A stretch of DNA of 64,000 nucleotides from Litoditis marina (Eukaryota > Nematoda > Chromadorea > Rhabditida > Rhabditidae), in NCBI GenBank assembly GCA_964036275.1, contig OZ038436.1, forward strand, positions 18,007,904-18,071,903, read 5' to 3'. Positions 33,834-46,231 of this stretch are shown here, piece by piece. A program made the translations under genes and the position numbers. How positions within the stretch are numbered: the stretch's first letter is position 1; the number at the start of each line of letters is the position of its first letter. The notes under the pieces are model-generated. The model was not told where the DNA came from. It was given only the letters and a program-made list of their open reading frames with translations, and made no database searches.

Positions 33834-34189
33834 TTTCTTTTTGAAAATTCACCATTTTTGATCAAATTTCCCAGAGCGAAAGGAGGAACTAATTCATTTC
33901 ACTCGCCAGATGTTTTTATTGTGAAAATATGACATCCAGCCCATATAAATTACATTTAAAGTGTATTTAAGTAACTTTGCAGAATCCAAAATCGTCAAAG
34001 TAGCGGTGAACTGATGACAACATTTGCAACCCCATTCTTAGTTGAGAACATTCACAAATGCTTTATATTTATTATTCTGTCGCATAGAAGTTAATGCTGA
34101 CTTGCAATAGAACTTTCACAGTGTTGTAGCTCGCTGGTGGGCAGAGGAGAGTGCGGGGTCGTCTCTGGTATTTGTCAGCCATTCTATCG

Positions 34190-34261
34190 GCCCAAGTAGT
34201 ATAGTGGTTAGTACTCCACGTTGTGGCCGTGGCGACACAGGTTCGATTCCTGTCTTGGGCA
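34190..34261 (+). tRNA. tRNA-His(GTG)
   Basis: Canonical copy. Confidence 0.95.
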
Positions 34262-34617
34262 TTTCTTTTTGAAAATTCACCATCTTTGATCAAATTTCAC
34301 AGAGCGAAAGGAGGAACTAGTTCATTTCACTCGCCAGATGTTTTTATTGTGAAAATATGACATCCAGCCAATATAAATTACATTTAAAGTGTATTTACGT
34401 AACTTTGCAGAATCCAAAATCGTCAAAGTAGCGGTGAACTGATGACAACATTTGCAACCCCATTCTTAGTTGAGAACATTCACAAATGCTTTATATTTAT
34501 TATTCTGTCGCATAGAAGTTAATGCTGACTTGCAATAGAACTTTCACAGTGTTGTAGCTCGCTGGTGGGCAGAGGAGAGTGCGGGGTCGTCTCTGATATT
34601 TGTCAGCCATTCTATCG

Positions 34618-34689
34618 GCCCAAGTAGTATAGTGGTTAGTACTCCACGTTGTGGCCGTGGCGACACAGGTTCGATTCCTGTCTTGGGCA
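34618..34689 (+). tRNA. tRNA-His(GTG)
   Basis: Canonical copy. Confidence 0.95.
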
Positions 34690-35045
34690 TTTCTTTTTGA
34701 AAATTCACCATTTTTGATCAAATTTCCCAGAGCGAAAGGAGGAACTAATTCATTTCACTCGCCAGATGTTTTTATTGTGAAAATATGACATCCAGCCCAT
34801 ATAAATTACATTTAAAGTGTATTTAAGTAACTTTGCAGAATCCAAAATCGTCAAAGTAGCGGTGAACTGATGACAACATTTGCAACCACATTCTTAGTTG
34901 AGAACATTCACAAATGCTGTATATTTATTATTCTGTCGCATAGAAGTTAATGCTGACTTGCAATAGAACTTTCACAGTGTTGTAGCTCGCTGGTGGGCAG
35001 AGGAGAGTGCGTGGTCGTCTCTGATATTTGTCAGTCATTCTATCG

Positions 35046-35105
35046 GCCCAAGTAGTATAGTGGTTAGTACTCCACGTTGTGGCCGTGGCGACACTGTCTT
35101 GGGCA
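35046..35105 (+). pseudogene. tRNA-His pseudogene, B box deleted
   Basis: Same 12-nt deletion as the copies near the retrotransposons, but 14.5 kb from the nearest of them; the following spacer also has the block 2-4 type (GTGGAGGAGC, TTTTACTCGCC). Confidence 0.9.
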
Positions 35106-35461
35106 TTTCTTTTTGAAAATTCACCATTTTTGATCAAATTTCACAGAGCGAGTGGAGGAGCTAATTCATTTTACTCGCCAGATTTTTTTATTGTGAGAAT
35201 ATGAAATCCAGCCCATAGAAATTACATTTAAAGTGTATTTACGTAACTTTGCAAAATCCAAAATCGTCAAAGTAGCGGTGAACTGATAACAAAATTTGCA
35301 ACCACATTCTTAGTTGAGAACATTCACAAATGCTTTATATTTATTATTCTGTCGCATAGAAGTTAATGCTGACTTGCAATAGAACTTTCACAGTGTTGTA
35401 GCTCGCTGGTGGGCAGAGGAGAGTGCGGGGTCGTCTCTGATATTTGTCAGCCATTCTATCG

Positions 35462-35533
35462 GCCCAAGTAGTATAGTGGTTAGTACTCCACGTTGTGGCC
35501 GTGGCGACACAGGTTCGATTCCTGTCTTGGGCA
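35462..35533 (+). tRNA. tRNA-His(GTG)
   Basis: Canonical copy. Confidence 0.95.
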
Positions 35534-35889
35534 TTTCTTTTTGAAAATTCACCATTTTTGATCAAATTTCCCAGAGCGAAAGGAGGAACTAATTCATTTC
35601 ACTCGCCAGATGTTTTTATTGTGAAAATATGACATCCAGCCCATATAAATTACATTTAAAGTGTATTTAAGTAACTTTGCAGAATCCAAAATCGTCAAAG
35701 TAGCGGTGAACTGATGACAACATTTGCAACCCCATTCTTAGTTGAGAACATTCACAAATGCTTTATATTTATTATTCTGTCGCATAGAAGTTAATGCTGA
35801 CTTGCAATAGAACTTTCACAGTGTTGTAGCTCGCTGGTGGGCAGAGGAGAGTGCGGGGTCGTCTCTGATATTTGTCAGCCATTCTATCG

Positions 35890-35961
35890 GCCCAAGTAGT
35901 ATAGTGGTTAGTACTCCACGTTGTGGCCGTGGCGACACAGGTTCGATTCCTGTCTTGGGCA
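35890..35961 (+). tRNA. tRNA-His(GTG)
   Basis: Canonical; near the left end of the duplicated 3.5-kb block. Confidence 0.95.
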
Positions 35962-36317
35962 TTTCTTTTTGAAAATTCACCATCTTTGATCAAATTTCAC
36001 AGAGCGAGTGAATGAACTAATTCATTTCACTCGCCAGATTTTTTTATTGTGAAAATATGAGATCCAGCCCATATAAATTACATTTAAAGTGTATTTACGT
36101 AACTTTGCAAAATCCAAAATCGTCAAAGTAGCGGTGAACTGATAACAACATTTGCAACCACATTCTTAGTTGAGAACATTCACAAATGCTTTCTATTTAT
36201 TATTCTGTCGCATAGAAGTTAATGTTGACTTGCAATAGAACTTTCACAGTGTTGTAGCCCGCTGGTGGGCAGAGGAGAGTGCGGGGTCGTCTCTGATATT
36301 TGTCAGGTATTCTATCG

Positions 36318-36389
36318 GCCCAAGTAGTATAGTGGTTAGTACTCCACGTTGTGGCCGTGGCGACACAGGGTCGATTCATGTCTTGGGCA
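36318..36389 (+). tRNA. tRNA-His(GTG), T54G and C62A
   Basis: T54G replaces the nearly universal T of the T loop, and C62A breaks the T stem; B box doubly changed. Probably weak or non-functional. Confidence 0.83.
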
Positions 36390-36745
36390 TTTCTTTTTGA
36401 AAATTCACCATTTTTGATCAAATTTCACAGAGCGAAAGGAGGAACTAATTCATTTCACTCGCCAGATGTTTTTATTGTGAAAATATGACATCCAGCCCAT
36501 ATAAATTACATTTAAAGTGTATTTACGTAACTTTGCAAAATCCAAAATCGTCAAAGTAGCGGTGAACTGATAACAACATTTGCAACCACATTCTTAGTTG
36601 AGAACATTCACAAATGCTTTCTATTTATTATTCTGTCGCATAGAAGTTAATGTTGACTTGCAATAGAACTTTCACAGTGTTGTAGCTCGCTGGTGGGCAG
36701 AGGAGAGTGCGGGGTCGTCTCTGATATTTGTCAGCCATTCTATCG

Positions 36746-36817
36746 GCCCAAGTAGTATAGTGGTTAGTACTCCACGTTGTGGCCGTGGCGACACAGGTTC
36801 GATTCATGTCTTGGGCA
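36746..36817 (+). tRNA. tRNA-His(GTG), C62A variant
   Basis: C62A in T stem and B box. Confidence 0.88.
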
Positions 36818-37173
36818 TTTCTTTTTGAAAATTCACCATTTTTGATCAAATTTCACAGAGCGAAAGGAGGAACTAATTCATTTCACTCGCCAGATTTTTT
36901 TATTGTGAAAATATGAAATCCAGCCCATAGAAATTACATTTAAACTGTATTTAAGTAACTTTGCAGAATCCAAAATCGTCAAAGTAGCGGTGAACTGATA
37001 ACAACATTTGCAACCACATTCTTAGTTGAGAACATTCACAAATGCTTTCTATTCATTATTCTGTCGCATAGAAGTTAATGTTGACTTGCAATAGAACTTA
37101 CACAGTGTTGTAGCCCGCTGGTGGGCAGAGGAGAGTGCGGGGTCGTCTCTGATATTTGTCAGCCATTCTATCG

Positions 37174-37245
37174 GCCCAAGTAGTATAGTGGTTAGTACTC
37201 CACGTTGTGGCCGTGGCGACACAGGTTCGATTCCTGTCTTGGGCA
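37174..37245 (+). tRNA. tRNA-His(GTG)
   Basis: Canonical copy. Confidence 0.95.
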
Positions 37246-37601
37246 TTTCTTTTTGAAAATTCACAATTTTTGATCAAATTTCCCAGAGCGAAAGGAGGAA
37301 CTAATTCGTTTCACTCGCCAGATGTTTTTATTGTGAAAATATGACATCCAGCCCATATAAATTACATTTAAAGTGTATTTACGTAACTTTGCAAAATCCA
37401 AAATCGTCAAAGTAGCGGTGAACTGATAACAACATTTGCAACCACATTCTTAGTTGAGAACATTCACAAATGCTTTCTATTTATTATTCTGTCGCATAGA
37501 AGTTAATGTTGACTTGCAATAGAACTTTCACAGTGTTGTAGCCCGCTGGTGGGCAGAGGAGAGTGCGGGGTCGTCTCTGATATTTGTCAGCCATTCTATC
37601 G

Positions 37602-37673
37602 GCCCAAGTAGTATAGTGGTTAGTACTCCACGCTGTGGCCGTGGCGACACAGGTTCGATTCCTGTCTTGGGCA
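37602..37673 (+). tRNA. tRNA-His(GTG), T32C
   Basis: T32C in the anticodon loop; anticodon and U33 unchanged. Confidence 0.93.
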
Positions 37674-38029
37674 TTTCTTTTTGAAAATTCACCATTTTTG
37701 ATCAAATTTCACAGAGCGAGTGGAGGAACTAATTCATTTCACTCGCCAGATTTTTTTATTGGGAAAATATGAAATCCAGCCCATAGAAATTACATTTAAA
37801 GTGTATTTACGTAACTTTGCAAAATCCAAAATCGTCAAAGTAGCGGTGAACTGATAACAACATTTGCAACCAGATTCTTAGTTGAGAACATTCACAAATG
37901 CTTTCTATTTATTATTCTGTCGCATATAAGTTAATGTTGACTTGCAATAGAACTTTCACAGTGTTGTAGCCCGCTGGTGGGCAGAGGAGAGTGCGGGGTC
38001 GTCTCTGATATTTGTCAGCCATTCTATCG

Positions 38030-38101
38030 GCCGAAGTAGTATAGTGGTTAGTACTCCACGTTGTGGCCGTGGCGACACAGGTTCGATTCCTGTCTTGGGC
38101 A
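38030..38101 (+). tRNA. tRNA-His(GTG), C4G variant
   Basis: Acceptor arm GCCGAAG: G4:G69 mismatch in the stem. Confidence 0.88.
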
Positions 38102-38143
38102 TTTCTTTTTGAAAATTCACCATTTTTGATCAAATTTCACAGA

Positions 38144-38174
38144 GCGAGTGAATGAACTAATTCATTTCACTCGC
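38144..38174 (+). repeat. Extended spacer hairpin (GTGAATG type)
   Basis: GCGAGTGAATGAA pairs with TTCATTTCACTCGC around CTAA with one bulged base: a 13-bp stem where the common unit type has 7 bp. Same form near 36,004, 39,001, 43,277, 45,417, 46,274, 47,993 and 62,961. Confidence 0.65.
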
Positions 38175-38457
38175 CAGATTTTTTTATTGTGAAAATATGA
38201 GATCCAGCCCATATAAATTACATTTAAAGTGTATTTACGTAACTTTGCAAAATCCAAAATCGTCAAAGTAGCGGTGAACTGATAACAACATTTGCAACCA
38301 CATTCTTAGTTGAGAACATTCACAAATGCTTTCTATTTGTTATTCTGTCGCATAGAAGTTAATGTTGACTTGCAATAGAACTTTCACAGTGTTGTAGCCC
38401 GCTGGTGGGCAGAGGAGAGTGCGGGGTCGTCTCTGATATTTGTCAGCCATTCTATCG

Positions 38458-38529
38458 GCCCAAGTAGTATAGTGGTTAGTACTCCACGTTGTGGCCGTGG
38501 CGACACAGGTTCGATTCCTGTCTTGGGCA
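38458..38529 (+). tRNA. tRNA-His(GTG)
   Basis: Canonical copy. Confidence 0.95.
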
Positions 38530-38886
38530 TTTCTTTTTGAAAATTCACCATTTTTGATCAAATTTCACAGAGCGAGTGGAGGAACTAATTCATTTTACTC
38601 GCCAGATTTTTTTTATTGTGAGAATATGAAATCCAGCCCATAGAAATTACATTTAAAGTGTATTTACGTAACTTTGCAAAATCCAAAATCGTCAAAGTAG
38701 CGGTGAACTGATAACAACATTTGCAACCACATTCTGAGTTGAGAACATTCACAAATGCTCTCTATTTATTATTCTGTCGCATATAAGTTAATGTTGACTT
38801 GCAATAGAACTTTCACAGTGTTGTAGCCCGCTGGTGGGCAGAGGAGAGTGCGGGGTCGTCTCTGATATTTGTCAGCCATTCTATCG

Positions 38887-38958
38887 GCCGAAGTAGTATA
38901 GTGGTTAGTACTCCACGTTGTGGCCGTGGCGACACAGGTTCGATTCCTGTCTTGGGCA
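38887..38958 (+). tRNA. tRNA-His(GTG), C4G variant
   Basis: G4:G69 acceptor mismatch. Confidence 0.88.
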
Positions 38959-39312
38959 TTTCTTTTTGAAAATTCACCATTTTTGATCAAATTTCACAGA
39001 GCGAGTGAATGAACTAATTCATTTCACTCGCCAGATTTTTTTATTGTGAAAATATGAGATCCAGGCCATATAAATTACATTTAAAGTGTATTTACGTAAC
39101 TTTGCAAAATCCAAAATCGTCAAAGTAGCGGTGAACTGATAACAACATTTGCAACCACATTCTCAGTTGAGAACATTCACAAATGCTTTCTATTTATTAT
39201 TCTGTCGCATAGAAGTTAATGTTGACTTGCAATAGAACTTTCACAGTGTTGTAGCGCTGGTGGGCAGAGGAGAGTGCGGGGTCGTCTCTGATATTTGTCA
39301 GCCATTCTATCG

Positions 39313-39384
39313 GCCCAAGTAGTATAGTGGTTAGTACTCCACGTTGTGGCCGTGGCGACACAGGTTCGATTCCTGTCTTGGGCA
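39313..39384 (+). tRNA. tRNA-His(GTG)
   Basis: Canonical gene; upstream GC segment has the 2-bp CC deletion. Confidence 0.95.
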
Positions 39385-39740
39385 TTTCTTTTTGAAAATT
39401 CACCATCTTTGATCAAATTTCACAGAGCGAAAGGAGGAACTAGTTCATTTCACTCGCCAGATGTTTTTATTGTGAAAATATGACATCCAGCCAATATAAA
39501 TTACATTTAAAGTGTATTTACGTAACTTTGCAGAATCCAAAATCGTCAAAGTAGCGGTGAACTGATGACAACATTTGCAACCCCATTCTTAGTTGAGAAC
39601 ATTCACAAATGCTTTATATTTATTATTCTGTCGCATAGAAGTTAATGCTGACTTGCAATAGAACTTTCACAGTGTTGTAGCTCGCTGGTGGGCAGAGGAG
39701 AGTGCGGGGTCGTCTCTGATATTTGTCAGCCATTCTATCG

Positions 39741-39812
39741 GCCCAAGTAGTATAGTGGTTAGTACTCCACGTTGTGGCCGTGGCGACACAGGTTCGATTC
39801 CTGTCTTGGGCA
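39741..39812 (+). tRNA. tRNA-His(GTG)
   Basis: Canonical copy. Confidence 0.95.
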
Positions 39813-40168
39813 TTTCTTTTTGAAAATTCACCATTTTTGATCAAATTTCCCAGAGCGAAAGGAGGAACTAATTCATTTCACTCGCCAGATGTTTTTATTG
39901 TGAAAATATGACATCCAGCCCATATAAATTACATTTAAAGTGTATTTAAGTAACTTTGCAGAATCCAAAATCGTCAAAGTAGCGGTGAACTGATGACAAC
40001 ATTTGCAACCCCATTCTTAGTTGAGAACATTCACAAATGCTTTATATTTATTATTCTGTCGCATAGAAGTTAATGCTGACTTGCAATAGAACTTTCACAG
40101 TGTTGTAGCTCGCTGGTGGGCAGAGGAGAGTGCGGGGTCGTCTCTGATATTTGTCAGCCATTCTATCG

Positions 40169-40240
40169 GCCCAAGTAGTATAGTGGTTAGTACTCCACGT
40201 TGTGGCCGTGGCGACACAGGTTCGATTCCTGTCTTGGGCA
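40169..40240 (+). tRNA. tRNA-His(GTG)
   Basis: Canonical copy. Confidence 0.95.
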
Positions 40241-40596
40241 TTTCTTTTTGAAAATTCACCATTTTTGATCAAATTTCCCAGAGCGAAAGGAGGAACTAAT
40301 TCATTTCACTCGCCAGATGTTTTTATTGTGAAAATATGACATCCAGCCCATATAAATTACATTTAAAGTGTATTTAAGTAACTTTGCAGAATCCAAAATC
40401 GTCAAAGTAGCGGTGAACTGATGACAACATTTGCAACCCCATTCTTAGTTGAGAACATTCACAAATGCTTTATATTTATTATTCTGTCGCATAGAAGTTA
40501 ATGCTGACTTGCAATAGAACTTTCACAGTGTTGTAGCTCGCTGGTGGGCAGAGGAGAGTGCGGGGTCGTCTCTGGTATTTGTCAGCCATTCTATCG

Positions 40597-40668
40597 GCCC
40601 AAGTAGTATAGTGGTTAGTACTCCACGTTGTGGCCGTGGCGACACAGGTTCGATTCCTGTCTTGGGCA
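40597..40668 (+). tRNA. tRNA-His(GTG)
   Basis: Canonical copy. Confidence 0.95.
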
Positions 40669-41024
40669 TTTCTTTTTGAAAATTCACCATCTTTGATCAA
40701 ATTTCACAGAGCGAAAGGAGGAACTAGTTCATTTCACTCGCCAGATGTTTTTATTGTGAAAATATGACATCCAGCCAATATAAATTACATTTAAAGTGTA
40801 TTTACGTAACTTTGCAGAATCCAAAATCGTCAAAGTAGCGGTGAACTGATGACAACATTTGCAACCCCATTCTTAGTTGAGAACATTCACAAATGCTTTA
40901 TATTTATTATTCTGTCGCATAGAAGTTAATGCTGACTTGCAATAGAACTTTCACAGTGTTGTAGCTCGCTGGTGGGCAGAGGAGAGTGCGGGGTCGTCTC
41001 TGATATTTGTCAGCCATTCTATCG

Positions 41025-41096
41025 GCCCAAGTAGTATAGTGGTTAGTACTCCACGTTGTGGCCGTGGCGACACAGGTTCGATTCCTGTCTTGGGCA
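41025..41096 (+). tRNA. tRNA-His(GTG)
   Basis: Canonical copy. Confidence 0.95.
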
Positions 41097-41452
41097 TTTC
41101 TTTTTGAAAATTCACCATTTTTGATCAAATTTCCCAGAGCGAAAGGAGGAACTAATTCATTTCACTCGCCAGATGTTTTTATTGTGAAAATATGACATCC
41201 AGCCCATATAAATTACATTTAAAGTGTATTTAAGTAACTTTGCAGAATCCAAAATCGTCAAAGTAGCGGTGAACTGATGACAACATTTGCAACCCCATTC
41301 TTAGTTGAGAACATTCACAAATGCTTTATATTTATTATTCTGTCGCATAGAAGTTAATGCTGACTTGCAATAGAACTTTCACAGTGTTGTAGCTCGCTGG
41401 TGGGCAGAGGAGAGTGCGGGGTCGTCTCTGATATTTGTCAGCCATTCTATCG

Positions 41453-41524
41453 GCCCAAGTAGTATAGTGGTTAGTACTCCACGTTGTGGCCGTGGCGACA
41501 CAGGTTCGATTCCTGTCTTGGGCA
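41453..41524 (+). tRNA. tRNA-His(GTG)
   Basis: Canonical copy. Confidence 0.95.
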
Positions 41525-41880
41525 TTTCTTTTTGAAAATTCACCATCTTTGATCAAATTTCACAGAGCGAAAGGAGGAACTAGTTCATTTCACTCGCCAG
41601 ATGTTTTTATTGTGAAAATATGACATCCAGCCAATATAAATTACATTTAAAGTGTATTTACGTAACTTTGCAGAATCCAAAATCGTCAAAGTAGCGGTGA
41701 ACTGATGACAACATTTGCAACCCCATTCTTAGTTGAGAACATTCACAAATGCTTTATATTTATTATTCTGTCGCATAGAAGTTAATGCTGACTTGCAATA
41801 GAACTTTCACAGTGTTGTAGCTCGCTGGTGGGCAGAGGAGAGTGCGGGGTCGTCTCTGATATTTGTCAGCCATTCTATCG

Positions 41881-41952
41881 GCCCAAGTAGTATAGTGGTT
41901 AGTACTCCACGTTGTGGCCGTGGCGACACAGGTTCGATTCCTGTCTTGGGCA
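41881..41952 (+). tRNA. tRNA-His(GTG)
   Basis: Canonical copy. Confidence 0.95.
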
Positions 41953-42308
41953 TTTCTTTTTGAAAATTCACCATTTTTGATCAAATTTCCCAGAGCGAGT
42001 GGAGGAACTAATTCATTTCACTCGCCAGATTTTTTTATTGTGAAAATATGAGATCCAGCCCATATAAATTACATTTAAAGTGTATTTAAGTAACTTTGCA
42101 GAATCCAAAATCGTCAAAGTAGCGGTGAACTGATGACAACATTTGCAACCCCATTCTTAGTTGAGAACATTCACAAATGCTTTATATTTATTATTCTGTC
42201 GCATAGAAGTTAATGCTGACTTGCAATAGAACTTTCACAGTGTTGTAGCTCGCTGGTGGGCAGAGGAGAGTGCGGGGTCGTCTCTGATATTTGTCAGCCA
42301 TTCTATCG

Positions 42309-42380
42309 GCCCAAGTAGTATAGTGGTTAGTACTCCACGTTGTGGCCGTGGCGACACAGGTTCGATTCCTGTCTTGGGCA
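42309..42380 (+). tRNA. tRNA-His(GTG)
   Basis: Canonical copy. Confidence 0.95.
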
Positions 42381-42736
42381 TTTCTTTTTGAAAATTCACC
42401 ATTTTTGATCAAATTTCCCAGAGCGAAAGGAGGAACTAATTCATTTCACTCGCCAGATGTTTTTATTGTGAAAATATGACATCCAGCCAATATAAATTAC
42501 ATTTAAAGTGTATTTACGTAACTTTGCAGAATCCAAAATCGTCAAAGTAGCGGTGAACTGATGACAACATTTGCAACCCCATTCTTAGTTGAGAACATTC
42601 ACAAATGCTTTATATTTATTATTCTGTCGCATAGAAGTTAATGCTGACTTGCAATAGAACTTTCACAGTGTTGTAGCTCGCTGGTGGGCAGAGGAGAGTG
42701 CGGGGTCGTCTCTGATATTTGTCAGCCATTCTATCG

Positions 42737-42808
42737 GCCCAAGTAGTATAGTGGTTAGTACTCCACGTTGTGGCCGTGGCGACACAGGTTCGATTCCTGT
42801 CTTGGGCA
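42737..42808 (+). tRNA. tRNA-His(GTG)
   Basis: Canonical copy. Confidence 0.95.
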
Positions 42809-43162
42809 TTTCTTTTTGAAAATTCACCATTTTTGATCAAATTTCCCAGAGCGAGTGGAGGAACTAATTCATTTCACTCGCCAGATTTTTTTATTGTGAA
42901 AATATGAGATCCAGCCCATATAAATTACATTTAAAGTGTATTTACGTAACTTTGCAAAATCCAAAATCGTCAAAGTAGCGGTGAACTGATAACAATATTT
43001 GCAACCACATTCTTAGTTGAGAACATTCACAAATGCTTTCTATTTATTATTCTGTCGCATAGAAGTTAATGTTGACTTGCAATAGAACTTTCACAGTGTT
43101 GTAGCGCTGGTGGGCAGAGGAGAGTGCGGGGTCGTCTCTGATATTTGTCAGCCATTCTATCG

Positions 43163-43234
43163 GCCCAAGTAGTATAGTGGTTAGTACTCCACGTTGTGGC
43201 CGTGGCGACACAGGTTCGATTCCTGTCTTGGGCA
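43163..43234 (+). tRNA. tRNA-His(GTG)
   Basis: Canonical gene; upstream CC deletion. Confidence 0.95.
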
Positions 43235-43590
43235 TTTCTTTTTGAAAATTCACCATCTTTGATCAAATTTCACAGAGCGAGTGAATGAACTAATTCATTT
43301 CACTCGCCAGATTTTTTTATTGTGAAAATATGAGATCCAGCCCATATAAATTACATTTAAAGTGTATTTACGTAACTTTGCAAAATCCAAAATCGTCAAA
43401 GTAGCGGTGAACTGATAACAACATTTGCAACCACATTCTTAGTTGAGAACATTCACAAATGCTTTCTATTTATTATTCTGTCGCATAGAAGTTAATGTTG
43501 ACTTGCAATAGAACTTTCACAGTGTTGTAGCCCGCTGGTGGGCAGAGGAGAGTGCGGGGTCGTCTCTGATATTTGTCAGGTATTCTATCG

Positions 43591-43662
43591 GCCCAAGTAG
43601 TATAGTGGTTAGTACTCCACGTTGTGGCCGTGGCGACACAGGGTCGATTCATGTCTTGGGCA
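43591..43662 (+). tRNA. tRNA-His(GTG), T54G and C62A
   Basis: Duplicate of 36318-36389 at offset 7,273 bp, with the same two changes. Confidence 0.83.
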
Positions 43663-44018
43663 TTTCTTTTTGAAAATTCACCATTTTTGATCAAATTTCA
43701 CAGAGCGAAAGGAGGAACTAATTCATTTCACTCGCCAGATGTTTTTATTGTGAAAATATGACATCCAGCCCATATAAATTACATTTAAAGTGTATTTACG
43801 TAACTTTGCAAAATCCAAAATCGTCAAAGTAGCGGTGAACTGATAACAACATTTGCAACCACATTCTTAGTTGAGAACATTCACAAATGCTTTCTATTTA
43901 TTATTCTGTCGCATAGAAGTTAATGTTGACTTGCAATAGAACTTTCACAGTGTTGTAGCTCGCTGGTGGGCAGAGGAGAGTGCGGGGTCGTCTCTGATAT
44001 TTGTCAGCCATTCTATCG

Positions 44019-44090
44019 GCCCAAGTAGTATAGTGGTTAGTACTCCACGTTGTGGCCGTGGCGACACAGGTTCGATTCATGTCTTGGGCA
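44019..44090 (+). tRNA. tRNA-His(GTG), C62A variant
   Basis: C62A; duplicate of 36746-36817. Confidence 0.88.
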
Positions 44091-44446
44091 TTTCTTTTTG
44101 AAAATTCACCATTTTTGATCAAATTTCACAGAGCGAAAGGAGGAACTAATTCATTTCACTCGCCAGATTTTTTTATTGTGAAAATATGAAATCCAGCCCA
44201 TAGAAATTACATTTAAACTGTATTTAAGTAACTTTGCAGAATCCAAAATCGTCAAAGTAGCGGTGAACTGATAACAACATTTGCAACCACATTCTTAGTT
44301 GAGAACATTCACAAATGCTTTCTATTCATTATTCTGTCGCATAGAAGTTAATGTTGACTTGCAATAGAACTTACACAGTGTTGTAGCCCGCTGGTGGGCA
44401 GAGGAGAGTGCGGGGTCGTCTCTGATATTTGTCAGCCATTCTATCG

Positions 44447-44518
44447 GCCCAAGTAGTATAGTGGTTAGTACTCCACGTTGTGGCCGTGGCGACACAGGTT
44501 CGATTCCTGTCTTGGGCA
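44447..44518 (+). tRNA. tRNA-His(GTG)
   Basis: Canonical copy. Confidence 0.95.
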
Positions 44519-44874
44519 TTTCTTTTTGAAAATTCACAATTTTTGATCAAATTTCCCAGAGCGAAAGGAGGAACTAATTCGTTTCACTCGCCAGATGTTT
44601 TTATTGTGAAAATATGACATCCAGCCCATATAAATTACATTTAAAGTGTATTTACGTAACTTTGCAAAATCCAAAATCGTCAAAGTAGCGGTGAACTGAT
44701 AACAACATTTGCAACCACATTCTTAGTTGAGAACATTCACAAATGCTTTCTATTTATTATTCTGTCGCATAGAAGTTAATGTTGACTTGCAATAGAACTT
44801 TCACAGTGTTGTAGCCCGCCGGTGGGCAGAGGAGAGTGCGGGGTCGTCTCTGATATTTGTCAGCCATTCTATCG

Positions 44875-44946
44875 GCCCAAGTAGTATAGTGGTTAGTACT
44901 CCACGCTGTGGCCGTGGCGACACAGGTTCGATTCCTGTCTTGGGCA
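44875..44946 (+). tRNA. tRNA-His(GTG), T32C
   Basis: T32C; duplicate of 37602-37673. Confidence 0.93.
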
Positions 44947-45302
44947 TTTCTTTTTGAAAATTCACCATTTTTGATCAAATTTCACAGAGCGAGTGGAGGA
45001 ACTAATTCATTTCACTCGCCAGATTTTTTTATTGGGAAAATATGAAATCCAGCCCATAGAAATTACATTTAAAGTGTATTTACGTAACTTTGCAAAATCC
45101 AAAATCGTCAAAGTAGCGGTGAACTGATAACAACATTTGCAACCAGATTCTTAGTTGAGAACATTCACAAATGCTTTCTATTTATTATTCTGTCGCATAT
45201 AAGTTAATGTTGACTTGCAATAGAACTTTCACAGTGTTGTAGCCCGCTGGTGGGCAGAGGAGAGTGCGGGGTCGTCTCTGATATTTGTCAGCCATTCTAT
45301 CG

Positions 45303-45374
45303 GCCGAAGTAGTATAGTGGTTAGTACTCCACGTTGTGGCCGTGGCGACACAGGTTCGATTCCTGTCTTGGGCA
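45303..45374 (+). tRNA. tRNA-His(GTG), C4G variant
   Basis: G4:G69 mismatch; duplicate of 38030-38101. Confidence 0.88.
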
Positions 45375-45730
45375 TTTCTTTTTGAAAATTCACCATTTTT
45401 GATCAAATTTCACAGAGCGAGTGAATGAACTAATTCATTTCACTCGCCAGATTTTTTTATTGTGAAAATATGAGATCCAGCCCATATAAATTACATTTAA
45501 AGTGTATTTACGTAACTTTGCAAAATCCAAAATCGTCAAAGTAGCGGTGAACTGATAACAACATTTGCAACCACATTCTTAGTTGAGAACATTCACAAAT
45601 GCTTTCTATTTGTTATTCTGTCGCATAGAAGTTAATGTTGACTTGCAATAGAACTTTCACAGTGTTGTAGCCCGCTGGTGGGCAGAGGAGAGTGCGGGGT
45701 CGTCTCTGATATTTGTCAGCCATTCTATCG

Positions 45731-45802
45731 GCCCAAGTAGTATAGTGGTTAGTACTCCACGTTGTGGCCGTGGCGACACAGGTTCGATTCCTGTCTTGGG
45801 CA
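45731..45802 (+). tRNA. tRNA-His(GTG)
   Basis: Canonical copy. Confidence 0.95.
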
Positions 45803-46159
45803 TTTCTTTTTGAAAATTCACCATTTTTGATCAAATTTCACAGAGCGAGTGGAGGAACTAATTCATTTTACTCGCCAGATTTTTTTTATTGTGAGAATAT
45901 GAAATCCAGCCCATAGAAATTACATTTAAAGTGTATTTACGTAACTTTGCAAAATCCAAAATCGTCAAAGTAGCGGTGAACTGATAACAACATTTGCAAC
46001 CACATTCTGAGTTGAGAACATTCACAAATGCTCTCTATTTATTATTCTGTCGCATATAAGTTAATGTTGACTTGCAATAGAACTTTCACAGTGTTGTAGC
46101 CCGCTGGTGGGCAGAGGAGAGTGCGGGGTCGTCTCTGATATTTGTCAGCCATTCTATCG

Positions 46160-46231
46160 GCCGAAGTAGTATAGTGGTTAGTACTCCACGTTGTGGCCGT
46201 GGCGACACAGGTTCGATTCCTGTCTTGGGCA
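46160..46231 (+). tRNA. tRNA-His(GTG), C4G variant
   Basis: G4:G69 mismatch; duplicate of 38887-38958. Confidence 0.88.
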
